Shown here piece after piece: positions 5,775 to 11,959 of a stretch of 11,959 bases of DNA. Position numbers and translations under genes: made by a program. This DNA is from CAYLZN01 sp964387935 (lineage in GTDB: Bacteria > Acidobacteriota > Vicinamibacteria > Vicinamibacterales > JAFNAJ01). Positions within the stretch are counted from its first letter, which is position 1, and the number at the start of each line of letters is the position of its first letter. The stretch spans positions 1-11,959 of the forward strand of contig CAYLZN010000169.1 in assembly GCA_964387935.1 (NCBI GenBank), written 5' to 3'. The notes beneath the pieces were generated by a model. The model had not been told where the DNA came from and ran no database searches. It saw only the letters and a program-made list of their open reading frames with translations.

Positions 5775-8600
5775 TTACTTCGTCCCTCCCGCCAGCTTCC
5801 GCCGGATCAGCTCGTCGAAGTTCAGCACCAGCTTCAGTTCGCGTCCACTGGTGGGCGCCGTCGGCATGAGCAGCGCGCGGCCGTCCGNNNNNNNNNNCAG
5901 CAACGCCTGCCCGCTGGGGTGGATGTCGTACAGGCGCCCGAATGTGCGTCCGGCCTGCCAGAAGCCCGTCGTGACGGCTGGCGTGCCGAACTCCGGCACG
6001 GCGCCCATCGTGACCGGCACGGCATAGAGGTGCGAGCCGGTCCGGTTGCGGTAGTAGAGCGTCGCGCCATCGGGGGCCCACACCGGCTCGGTGCCGCCCC
6101 CCTGCGACACCTGGATGTCGGCCGCGCCCTCCGGGAACGCCCGCACCCAGATCTCATCCCGGCCGCTCTTGTCGGACACGTAGGCCATCCACCGTCCGTC
6201 GCGCGACACGTGACCCAGGCGATCGTTCGCCGGCGTCTTCAGCAGGGGCCGCGGCTCGCCCGGCGGCGCGAGCGGGAGCAGCCACAAATCGTAGTTGTCC
6301 TCGGCCTCGCTGAGTCGTGTCCCGAGGCCGCCGGATTCCTGGTACACGAGGAACCGCCCGTCTTGGGTGACGACCTGAGGCTGCTGCCACACCTTGCTCG
6401 TCGTCAGTCGCCTGGGAGGCGCACTGCCGTCCACAGGCTTTTCGAACAGGCCGGCGCCGCCCTCTGTGTCAGGTGGGACCTGGTAGATGACACGACGACC
6501 ATCGGGCAGCCAGACCGCCCACATCCCGCCTATCGTCGTCACCACTTGCGAAGAACCCGTCTCCAGGTCAGCCACGACCAGTCGCCTCCCCTTCTCGTCC
6601 CCTCCGCCGTGCAGCAGCAGGCGCCGGCCGTCAGGTGACACCCTGGCCACGTTAGTGGCTGGCGGCGGGGTGAACCGAAGCGGCGGCGGAGGAACGTCGC
6701 CCCGGAGGATCCAGCTGAAGCGGGCGGGCACCGACAGCGTACGCGAGGCCCGATAGGCGAGCGTGCCCGTGTCCGAGATCGTGATCGGTGCCGTCCCCCC
6801 GCCCTCAGACAACAACGAGACCGGATCGCCCGTCACCTCTCCGCGGTCGAGGTCGAATGGGACGACGGACAGATCGCTCTGTCCCTGGCCGGCAGTTCGC
6901 CAGAACAGGAGGTGAGCGCCGAACAGCCGCGGGCGGGTGGCTCCCTTCAGCGGCAGGTTGCGCCGCTGACCTCGTGCCCAGACCGCGACCTGCGGGTTGC
7001 TCTGATATGTGGTGGCAAACAGGATGCCCGCGTCACCCGGGAGGGCAACGGGTGCCGCACTCCCCTGCTCGCTGCCTTCGAGAGCCGAGCGTGGAACCAT
7101 GATCTCGCCCTCGCCGCCTGTGGCGGGGTAGCGCCGAACCGGGCCGAGCTCGTCGCCGAGCAGGATGTGGCCCGTGCTGGTCCATGTACCCTTGTCGGAG
7201 GTTGCAGGTGCGGCGAACCACGGCACGTCCGCCAGATCCACGGTGCCGCCGCCGCTCAGGGCGATCTTCTTGAGTTTCAGATCCAGCTTCGAGGTGAAGG
7301 CCAGCCAGTCGCCGTCTGGCGAGAACGCCAGGTTCCACGGGTTCTCGGTGCCCGGCAGCGGCCTCGCAGTTGGCTCGCTGAGCCGCCGGTAGTAGAGGCG
7401 GACCATATTGCCCTCGGGCCCGGGCGGGCCTTCTTCCGCCACGGCGGAATAGACGATGCTCTGGCCGTCGGGCGAGAGGGCGAGCCCGCCCAGCACCATT
7501 TCCTGGTCGGGGGGCAGCATCAGCGAGAGGTACAGCGGTTCCTTGGGTGCCGGCGCGGGCGCACGCGCCACCGACCACGCGAGCGCGCTGCCGAGCGCGA
7601 GCGCGAGCAGCGCGAGGCCCAGCGAGAGCGGGTGGCGCCAGATGGCACGCCGCGGCGGCACGGGGATCGCGCCGACCCCACTCGCCTCCACGCCCACGCT
7701 CGACGTCCCCGCCGAAAGCGCCGCGAGCGTGTCCTCCAGCGTGAAGCGCGCGTCGGCGATGTCGTGCAGCCGCTGCTTCGGCTCCTTGCGGAGGCACCGC
7801 TGAATCAGCGCGCGCACCGGCCCCGGCGTCGTCGCCGGCAGCGTCGTCCAGTCGGGATCGCGCTCGAGGATCTGCGCGAGCGTGTCGGTCATTGTCGGGC
7901 CCGGGAACGGCCGCGCGCCCGTCAACATCTCGTAGAGCAGCGCCCCGAACGCCCACACGTCCGTGCGCGCATCCACCGGCAGCCCACGCGCTTGTTCCGG
8001 GCTCATATACGCGGCCGTGCCCAGCACGATGCCGTGCTGGGTCATCTGGGCAGGACTGGTGATGGTGGCCGCGTCCTCCTTCATCGCGCCCGGTCCGGTC
8101 TCGCCCACCGGCTTCGCCAGCCCGAAGTCCAGGATCTTCGCCTTCCCCTCCGGCGTCACCTGGACGTTGGCCGGCTTCAGATCGCGATGGACGATCCCCT
8201 TCTCGTGCGCCGCCTCCAGGCCGTCCGCGATCTGGCGCGCCAGCTCCAGCGCCTCGCGCACCGCGAGCGGGCCTAGGGCTATGCGCGCCGCCAGGCTCTC
8301 GCCCGGCACCAGCTCCATCACCAGCGCGCACAGGGCCGGCGCGCCCGCGGTCGCCTCGCGTTCCTCGAAGCCATACACCTGCGCGATGTGGGGATGGTTG
8401 AGCGCGGCGAGCGTACGCGCCTCGCGCTCGAAGCGCGCCAGCCGCTCCTGGTCCACCGCGAACTCCGCGGGCAGGATCTTCAGCGCCACCTTGCGCCCGA
8501 GCTTCGTGTCCCGCGCGCAATAGACCTCGCCCATCCCGCCTTCGCCAAGCTTGGCGAGCACCTCATAGGACCCGATGCGAGCACCCGGAGCGAGCGCCAC
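5775..8600 (-). CDS. Membrane Ser/Thr protein kinase with C-terminal propeller (paralog; contains an assembly gap)
   Basis: The product is about 941 aa as assembled. The start is GTG 8600, with GAGGAGG at 8606-8612. Kinase domain: GEGGMG (19-24), VALK K41, E60, HRDLKPAN (D140, N145), DFG D158, GTAAYMSPEQ (194-203). A hydrophobic helix at about 325-345 follows a proline/arginine linker. The propeller has SPDGQSIVYSA near residue 380, SPDGDWLAFTS (427), SPDGRRLLLHG (654), SRDGRWMAYVSD (802) and APDGATLYYRN (843). The tail NFDELIRRKL closes the protein. It has the same architecture and activation-segment style (TITSPA...LGTAAYM) as the plus-strand kinase and is presumably a paralogous sensor. 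Ten Ns at 5888-5897 interrupt the last propeller strand; the frame stays open across them, but the true residue count there is unknown. A degraded relative lies at 9413-9675 beyond the VapBC pair. Confidence 0.93.
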   Translation of the reverse strand: MALAPGARIGSYEVLAKLGEGGMGEVYCARDTKLGRKVALKILPAEFAVDQERLARFEREARTLAALNHPHIAQVYGFEEREATAGAPALCALVMELVPGESLAARIALGPLAVREALELARQIADGLEAAHEKGIVHRDLKPANVQVTPEGKAKILDFGLAKPVGETGPGAMKEDAATITSPAQMTQHGIVLGTAAYMSPEQARGLPVDARTDVWAFGALLYEMLTGARPFPGPTMTDTLAQILERDPDWTTLPATTPGPVRALIQRCLRKEPKQRLHDIADARFTLEDTLAALSAGTSSVGVEASGVGAIPVPPRRAIWRHPLSLGLALLALALGSALAWSVARAPAPAPKEPLYLSLMLPPDQEMVLGGLALSPDGQSIVYSAVAEEGPPGPEGNMVRLYYRRLSEPTARPLPGTENPWNLAFSPDGDWLAFTSKLDLKLKKIALSGGGTVDLADVPWFAAPATSDKGTWTSTGHILLGDELGPVRRYPATGGEGEIMVPRSALEGSEQGSAAPVALPGDAGILFATTYQSNPQVAVWARGQRRNLPLKGATRPRLFGAHLLFWRTAGQGQSDLSVVPFDLDRGEVTGDPVSLLSEGGGTAPITISDTGTLAYRASRTLSVPARFSWILRGDVPPPPLRFTPPPATNVARVSPDGRRLLLHGGGDEKGRRLVVADLETGSSQVVTTIGGMWAVWLPDGRRVIYQVPPDTEGGAGLFEKPVDGSAPPRRLTTSKVWQQPQVVTQDGRFLVYQESGGLGTRLSEAEDNYDLWLLPLAPPGEPRPLLKTPANDRLGHVSRDGRWMAYVSDKSGRDEIWVRAFPEGAADIQVSQGGGTEPVWAPDGATLYYRNRTGSHLYAVPVTMGAVPEFGTPAVTTGFWQAGRTFGRLYDIHPSGQALLXXXXDGRALLMPTAPTSGRELKLVLNFDELIRRKLAGGTK
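5888..5897. other. Assembly gap (10 Ns)
   Basis: A run of exactly ten Ns, typical of a scaffolding placeholder whose length is not measured. It falls in the last propeller blade of the minus-strand kinase. The residues on either side (HPSGQALL before it, DGRALLM after it, in protein order) look like two versions of the same strand, so the true gap may be negative, meaning the two contig ends overlap. Confidence 0.95.
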
Positions 8601-8605
8601 GGCCG

Positions 8606-8612
8606 CCTCCTC
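8606..8612 (-). promoter_or_regulatory. Ribosome-binding site of the minus-strand kinase, conserved in its relic
   Basis: GAGGAGG on the minus strand sits 5 nt before GTG 8600 and fixes that non-ATG start. The surrounding 18 bases (8601-8618) are identical to 9619-9636 in the kinase relic. Confidence 0.8.
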
Positions 8613-8710
8613 GAAGGATGGCGTAGCTTAGCCCAACTCGGGGCCCGTCGCGCGTTCCGGAATCTTCAACCCTCCGCCACCGGCCCGTGCTCCCCGATGG
8701 TGGTCCGGCG

Positions 8711-8739
8711 TTGACCACGCCCGCAGGTCAGTGCATGAT
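8711..8739 (+). promoter_or_regulatory. Candidate vapBC promoter
   Basis: TTGACC (8711-8716), a 17-bp spacer and CATGAT (8734-8739) match a sigma-70 promoter at 5/6 and 4/6 positions. The predicted start of transcription, about 7 nt past the -10, is at the A of ATG 8746. The mRNA would be leaderless, consistent with the absence of a Shine-Dalgarno sequence. Confidence 0.45.
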
Positions 8740-8748
8740 AAGTGCATG
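8731..8748 (+). promoter_or_regulatory. Direct repeat GTGCATG x2 at the vapB start, possible operator
   Basis: GTGCATG occurs at 8731-8737 and 8742-8748, 11 bp apart, about one helical turn. The copies overlap the candidate -10 box and the vapB start codon. VapB-type antitoxins commonly bind repeats in their own promoter, so this is a reasonable autoregulatory site, but that role is inferred. Confidence 0.3.
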
Positions 8749-8979
8749 GCCGTCAAGACCATCACCATCGACCTCGAGGCCTACGACGCGCTCGCCCGTC
8801 GCAAACGGCCGGGCCAGTCCTTCTCCGACGTCATCAAGGCCCAGTTCCGCGGCAGCGGCCGGGGACAAGATCTGCTCACCGCCGCCCGCGCCGTCCGTGT
8901 GGACGCGCGAACGGTGGACGCCATCGAGGCCCGTGTCGCCAGCCGGCGGCGCGACCGTCCCCGCGTGCCGTCGCTGTGA
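8746..8979 (+). CDS. vapB: VapB-family antitoxin
   Basis: The 77-aa product begins MAVKTITIDLEAYDALARRK with GQSFSDVIKAQF at about residues 23-34. This is the ribbon-helix-helix-like N-terminus typical of the DUF217/VapB antitoxin group; the remaining arginine-rich C-terminus (to RRRDRPRVPSL) would wrap the toxin. ATG 8746 is preferred over GTG 8731: the homologous N-terminus starts there and the predicted transcript start coincides with it. The next gene is the PIN toxin, overlapping by 4 nt (GTGA), which confirms the pairing. The expected role is to bind and silence VapC and, as a complex, to repress the operon through the repeats at 8731-8748. Confidence 0.85.
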   Translation: MAVKTITIDLEAYDALARRKRPGQSFSDVIKAQFRGSGRGQDLLTAARAVRVDARTVDAIEARVASRRRDRPRVPSL

Positions 8980-9401
8980 CCCACCTGGACACGTCGTTCG
9001 TCGTCGATCTGCTGCGCGAGCAGGCGCGCGGCGCCGGCGGCCCCGCCACCGCCTGGCTCGAGGCGCATCCCGAAGAGCCCCTGGCCGTGTCCGTCTTCGT
9101 CGCGTGTGAACTCGAGGCTGGCGCGAGCCGCGCGACGCACCCCGCGCGGGAACAGCCACGCGTGCGCGCGCTGCTCGATGCCGTCACCGTCGTGTACCCC
9201 GACGACCGGTTCGCCCCCCGATTCGGCGCGGCCCTCGCGGCCATCCTCGGCGCGGGGCGATCGATTGCCACGATGGACCTCCTCATCGCTACCTCGGCGC
9301 TGCTCGAGGGCGCCCCGCTCATCACTGCGAACCGGCGGCACTTCGAGGTCGTGCCGGGTCTCGTGGTCATCGGGTATCGGGCCCACGTCCGAGACTCGTG
9401 A
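8976..9401 (+). CDS. vapC: VapC-family PIN-domain ribonuclease toxin
   Basis: The 141-aa product is a standard-length PIN domain. Conserved acidic residues are D5 (THLDTSFVVDLL), E45 (VACELEAG) and D101 (SIATMDLLIATSALLEG), followed by PLITANRRHFEVVPGL with the expected asparagine/arginine and RHF. The catalytic set looks intact, so an active Mg-dependent endoribonuclease is expected; VapC proteins usually cut tRNA or rRNA. GTG 8976 overlaps the vapB stop (GTGA) and starts the canonical hydrophobic strand ending at D5. The gene ends 11 bp before the stop codon of a dead kinase on the other strand. Toxin role from family; target unknown. Confidence 0.92.
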   Translation: MTHLDTSFVVDLLREQARGAGGPATAWLEAHPEEPLAVSVFVACELEAGASRATHPAREQPRVRALLDAVTVVYPDDRFAPRFGAALAAILGAGRSIATMDLLIATSALLEGAPLITANRRHFEVVPGLVVIGYRAHVRDS

Positions 9402-9412
9402 GGAGGCGCGCC

Positions 9413-9675
9413 TTACTTCGTCGCCTCTGCCAGCTTCCGCCGGATCACCTCGTCGAAGTTCACCACGACGCGCAATTCGCGGCCGAGGGCCTTCGCCAAG
9501 CGTGGCGAGGATTCAACACGAACCGATCGTTTCACCGGGCATGGTCGAATCCTCGGCTGCCTTCGGCGGACCGCGCCGTCGCCCGCGGAACGGGGGACTG
9601 CGGCCGCGAGCGAAAGCGGGCCGCCTCCTCGAAGGACTTTTAGCCCACCTCAGAGCCCGATGTGCGTTGCGGAAT
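9413..9675 (-). pseudogene. Collapsed remnant of a propeller Ser/Thr kinase gene, with its 5' flank
   Basis: Three blocks match the minus-strand kinase at 5775-8600 in the same order and orientation. Block 1, 9413-9484, encodes the C-terminus GRELRVVVNFDEVIRRKLAE...TK; over 9409-9484 I count about 61/76 bases identical to 5771-5846. Block 2, about 9490-9542, reads MPGETIGSC, a stop, then ILATLGEG, matching PGARIGSYEVLAKLGEG of the glycine loop; 20 of 22 bases at 9490-9511 match 8539-8560. Block 3, about 9607-9675, matches the ribosome-binding site and upstream DNA (18/18 at 9619-9636; 28/35 at 9641-9675). The whole gene between glycine loop and C-terminus, about 2.7 kb in the intact copy, is gone and the join is frameshifted. 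The start codon equivalent to GTG 8600 reads CGC. About 60 bases of unmatched DNA separate blocks 2 and 3. It cannot encode a kinase. It fills most of the 374-base gap between vapC and the next gene. Confidence 0.85.
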
Positions 9676-9739
9676 TGGGCCACGCGCCCGGTGCGGTAGC
9701 GCCACGGCGTGCGGCGTCGTTGGTCTCAGGCCCGGCCGC

Positions 9740-9768
9740 TGGACCGCGCCGGTGACGGTCCCTATACT
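9740..9768 (+). promoter_or_regulatory. Candidate promoter of the second nucleotidyltransferase pair
   Basis: TGGACC (9740-9745), a 17-bp spacer and TATACT (9763-9768) form a good sigma-70-like promoter. The expected transcript start is at about 9775-9776, the A of ATG 9776, so the mRNA would be leaderless. No Shine-Dalgarno sequence precedes the ATG. Confidence 0.5.
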
Positions 9769-9775
9769 CGTGGCC

Positions 9776-10486
9776 ATGACCTTTCGGGATCGCCTGCTCG
9801 CGACGATTCGGGCCGCGCGCCCGGTTCTGGAGGCACCAGGCGTGCTCGTCGTGGGCTCGGAGGTGCCCAACCTGCTGGAGCCTGGCGCCGCTTCGACCCT
9901 GATCGTGTCGCAAGACCTGGACGTCGGCGTCCCAGTCGGCCAGCACGCCGAAGTGAAGCGACGGCTGCCAGAGCTCAGCGAGTTCCGTCCTTCATCAGAC
10001 GAACCCTCGGTCTGGCTGCCGGACGCGGCCGGATTGCTCGAGGTCAACTTCATCGGGATGGACGCGACCCAGGACCCGGCGGACGCCTACATCCTGGACG
10101 ATGATCAGCTGCCGCTGCTGGTGTTCGGGGCGCTTTCTCTCGTGTCTCCAGGTCTGGAACTCGAACTGGCCGGCACGACGGTGAGGCTGCCGCGCACGGC
10201 TGGCCTGTTGCTCGAAAAACTGGTCACCGATCGGACGGGCGAGAAGGGTGAACGGGATCTGCTGGTCGCGCTGGGCCTGCTGATGACCGCGACGCCCGCA
10301 GACCTCGACGAGCTCCAGGGTGCGTTTGGGCGCCTGCGGCCCGAACTGCGCTACGTCGTCTGCTCGAACCTGACGGTCTTGTCCTTGCTCGAGGCCCGCC
10401 CGGGAATGCCAGACCCGGGGCCGCGACGAGGGGACGTGGCAGCCCTGATCCGGCGCCTCGCGCCCGGAGCGCGCGTCGACTCATGA
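9776..10486 (+). CDS. Nucleotidyltransferase-fold protein, first gene of a coupled pair
   Basis: The 236-aa product opens with a helix (FRDRLLATIRAARPVLEA) and then a nucleotidyltransferase signature: VLVVGSEVPNLL with G27-S28, TLIVSQDLDVGVP with metal-binding D47 and D49, and LLEVNFIGMD with E89 as the likely third acidic position. The C-terminal half is helical and contains RTAGLLLEKLVTDRTGEKGERDLLVALGLL, resembling the helical domain after the catalytic domain in AbiEii or GSU2403-like proteins. ATG 9776 is chosen from the promoter geometry; GTG 9770 is a possible alternative. It overlaps the next gene by ATGA (10483-10486), so the two are one operon. It shares the fold but no obvious detailed similarity with the protein at 2398-2892. 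Toxin, antitoxin or housekeeping modification enzyme are all possible. Confidence 0.75.
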   Translation: MTFRDRLLATIRAARPVLEAPGVLVVGSEVPNLLEPGAASTLIVSQDLDVGVPVGQHAEVKRRLPELSEFRPSSDEPSVWLPDAAGLLEVNFIGMDATQDPADAYILDDDQLPLLVFGALSLVSPGLELELAGTTVRLPRTAGLLLEKLVTDRTGEKGERDLLVALGLLMTATPADLDELQGAFGRLRPELRYVVCSNLTVLSLLEARPGMPDPGPRRGDVAALIRRLAPGARVDS

Positions 10487-10881
10487 ACACGGTGATGGAG
10501 CGTCGGCTGCGGCAACTGCGCTCGCGAGTCCTCGTGCGTTCGTGGGAATACCGTCAGCGTCGACACGCGCGCGGGGCGTGGTTCCGCCTGCGCCGCGTGT
10601 TGGCCGATGCCGCCGAAGCCTACGCGATCTCCCCCGAGGTGGCGCGCGAGCTCGTCGCGGAGGGCTACGGCCCAGAGTCTGTCGGAGCAGAGTTCCAGCC
10701 GCCAAAGACGATCATCGTCATCCCACAGGGGCGCGTCGCGCGAATCCCGGGGGTGCGGCCGTTGACGCTGCGTCTGGGCGGCGAACTCCTCCTCGCCAAC
10801 CACCTCGCCCTGGTGCCGTTTACAGAATCTGTTCGCGCAACCCGCGACCTCCCCACGGGTTCCCCGGATCCCGAGCCCTGA
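10483..10881 (+). CDS. 132-aa protein of unknown function coupled to the nucleotidyltransferase
   Basis: The ATG lies inside the ATGA overlap with the upstream nucleotidyltransferase gene, so the two should be made in fixed proportion. The first 40 residues are strikingly arginine-rich and probably helical (MERRLRQLRSRVLVRSWEYR, then RRHARGAWFRLRRVL), suggesting contact with nucleic acid or an acidic partner. The middle (YAISPEVARELVAEGYGPES) looks like a small helix-turn element, and the second half (KTIIVIPQGRVARIPG, LTLRLGGELLLANHLALVPF) looks like beta strands. The tail is proline-rich. There is no HEPN motif (R-x4-6-H), no PIN residues and no membrane segment. I do not recognise the family. 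Inference from coupling: partner or regulator of the nucleotidyltransferase. Confidence 0.75.
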   Translation: MNTVMERRLRQLRSRVLVRSWEYRQRRHARGAWFRLRRVLADAAEAYAISPEVARELVAEGYGPESVGAEFQPPKTIIVIPQGRVARIPGVRPLTLRLGGELLLANHLALVPFTESVRATRDLPTGSPDPEP

Positions 10882-10890
10882 AACTCGGTC

Positions 10891-10912
10891 CAGGCCTCTT
10901 ACCCTTGGCCTG
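10891..10912 (+). terminator. Weak hairpin after the nucleotidyltransferase pair
   Basis: CAGGCC (10891-10896) pairs with GGCCTG (10907-10912) across a 10-nt loop, starting 10 nt past the stop codon at 10881. There is no T-run, so it is at best a weak or factor-assisted terminator. Chance is a fair alternative in such GC-rich DNA. Confidence 0.22.
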
Positions 10913-10929
10913 TCGCCGGCCCCGGTCCG

Positions 10930-11031
10930 TCAGAGCACGTCCACGAGACGCGGCAGGTGGGTCTCTGCGTGATGGATGTTGACGGTTCGCCTCGAGCGTC
11001 TGACGTCTCCCGCGCGGAACACCTCGTCCAT
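10930..11031 (-). pseudogene. Truncated Phd/YefM-type antitoxin N-terminus
   Basis: The minus strand reads RTVNIHHAETHLPRLVDVL then TGA (10930-10932). This is close to the hallmark N-terminus of Phd/YefM antitoxins, of form VNIHEAKTHLSRLVDEV. A complete antitoxin has about 75-90 residues, continuing with a conserved region after this helix; here the frame stops at once, and I find no good continuation downstream in other frames. The only ATG in frame (11031) gives 33 residues, with 14 unrelated ones before the motif, so the native start also seems lost. No PIN or RelE-type toxin follows. I conclude it is a fragment of a lost TA pair. The flanking stretches 10913-10929 and 11032-11096 show nothing else. 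Confidence 0.6.
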
Positions 11032-11096
11032 GCGCCTGCGCCGAGTGGCGAGACGATCTCGTAGGGGCCCGTCGGGTGGCCAGCCCCAGAGAGGTC

Positions 11097-11959
11097 TCAC
11101 CTTGGCAGCCGCTCGCGCAGTTCGCTGGTCCAGTTGAGCACCACCGACAGCTGCCCGCGCACGGGGCCAAAGTCCGCACGGCGATTCATGAGAAAGCGAC
11201 GGCCATCGTGGGAGACTTCGTATGCCCGCCCATACGAACTGCCGCGGGCGTACGGCCCGTTGAACATGAGCGAAGGCTCCCCCGGCGCCGGCACGGCGCC
11301 CGATCCGAGGCGGACGCGCCAGAGTCCTCCGCTCTCGGCCCGCGACACGAAGAAGACCTCGCGGCCATCCGATCCCCACGCAGGCGCGGACCCGCCGTTC
11401 GACGTCAATTGCCAGCGGCGCTGCCGGGCAGGATAGTCGGTCAGATAGACTTCCTCGCGCCCGGTCTCATTCGAAGCATAGGCCAGCCACCGCTCGTCGG
11501 GAGAGAGTGCGGGCTGGGACTGCAACCCGGGACCGCCGATCAGCACCTCACTCGTCCGGTGATCGAGATCCATCCGGTGGATGTCCACCTGGCCCGGCGG
11601 CTGAATGAGGGTGTACAGGAGGTATCGCCCATCCCGCGACACGGCCCCCGGAACCGGTTCACGCCCGCCCTGGAACGGCAGGATCTCAGCAGGAGCGCCG
11701 GCCCCGTCGGCGCGCTCGATCACCAGGCCATTGCCATAGGCGGAGTCCTGCACGGCGCCCGAGGCGATGCGCTCACCGTCCGGCATCCACAAGGGCATGG
11801 TGCGGGACGGCAATCGGCCCACCGTGCCGCGCGCGAAGTCGTAGACCCAGACGTCCCGCTCGGGCAGCCTTCCCTTGGAGCTCACGAGGTTCATGTGGAC
11901 CAACGCCAGCCGCTGTCCGTCGGGACTGATCCGGGGCAGAAACGTATCCGACACGGTGT
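11097..11959 (-). CDS. C-terminal propeller region of a further kinase-propeller family protein, cut by window edge
   Basis: About 286 residues are visible; the N-terminus lies beyond the right edge. Propeller strands repeat through the segment: ISPDGQRLALVHM, MPDGERIASGA, SRDGRYLLYTL, SPDERWLAYASNETGREEVY, GSDGREVFFVSR and SHDGRRFLMNRR. The closing motif LSVVLNWTSELRERLPR matches the tails of the two complete kinases (NFDELIRRKL and HWVEELKRLVP). By this match the missing part is expected to hold a membrane helix and a Ser/Thr kinase domain, but no kinase motif is in view, so a stand-alone propeller or a fusion to another output domain (for example a winged-helix regulator) remains possible. 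It is on the same strand as the kinase at 5775-8600 and as the relic. Confidence 0.9.
   Translation of the reverse strand, partial: TVSDTFLPRISPDGQRLALVHMNLVSSKGRLPERDVWVYDFARGTVGRLPSRTMPLWMPDGERIASGAVQDSAYGNGLVIERADGAGAPAEILPFQGGREPVPGAVSRDGRYLLYTLIQPPGQVDIHRMDLDHRTSEVLIGGPGLQSQPALSPDERWLAYASNETGREEVYLTDYPARQRRWQLTSNGGSAPAWGSDGREVFFVSRAESGGLWRVRLGSGAVPAPGEPSLMFNGPYARGSSYGRAYEVSHDGRRFLMNRRADFGPVRGQLSVVLNWTSELRERLPR

Noticed and set aside
6912..8276. 454-codon plus-strand frame opposite the minus-strand kinase
   Set aside because: Low-complexity R/A/G translation, fully antisense to clear kinase motifs.
7033..8520. 495-codon minus-strand frame inside the kinase
   Set aside because: Frame-shifted shadow; composition typical of out-of-frame GC-rich codons.
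10483..10881. HEPN toxin as partner of the second nucleotidyltransferase
   Set aside because: No R-x4-6-H motif in the expected helical context; the second half looks like beta strands.
1..11959. CRISPR array, tRNA, rRNA or full insertion sequence
   Set aside because: No regularly spaced repeats, no recognisable tRNA or rRNA segments and no transposase reading frame were seen on either strand.

Overview
GC-rich, densely coded bacterial DNA, probably Acidobacteriota and perhaps the Vicinamibacteria. That placement is inferred from the large protein kinases fused to TolB/WD40-like propellers, the paralog-rich layout and the toxin-antitoxin (TA) style genes. No marker gene confirms it. A run of ten Ns shows the window is a scaffold with one assembly gap.

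Layout. (1) Positions 1-1880, minus strand: most of a cytoplasmic molybdopterin oxidoreductase of the DMSO-reductase superfamily, cut by the left edge. Its start codon abuts a short AT-rich element with inverted ends, followed by about 250 bases without an intact gene. (2) 2162-2892, minus: a two-gene unit of an AbiEii/MNT-type nucleotidyltransferase and a 79-aa partner, overlapping by ATGA. (3) 3018-5744, plus, and 5775-8600, minus: two full-length convergent Ser/Thr kinases, each with a cytoplasmic kinase domain, one membrane helix and a C-terminal beta-propeller. The second contains the N gap. (4) 8746-9401, plus: a VapBC toxin-antitoxin pair. (5) 9413-9675, minus: the collapsed remains of another propeller kinase, with both ends of the gene and its 5' flank kept and almost everything between lost. 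(6) 9776-10881, plus: a second nucleotidyltransferase-fold gene coupled by ATGA to a 132-aa protein of unknown function. (7) 10930-11031, minus: a broken N-terminus resembling a Phd/YefM antitoxin. (8) 11097 to the right edge, minus: the C-terminal propeller of a further protein of the same kinase family.

Taken together, from about 2.2 kb onward the window is a patchwork of sensor-type kinases alternating with TA or TA-like pairs, plus debris of at least one kinase and one antitoxin. This looks like an actively rearranging accessory region. Several plus-strand genes have a -10 box placed so that transcription should begin at or within about 8 nt of the start codon, which suggests leaderless or near-leaderless mRNAs. 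The two nucleotidyltransferase/small-protein pairs are the best candidates for undescribed two-gene systems; their toxin or antitoxin roles are inferred, not shown.
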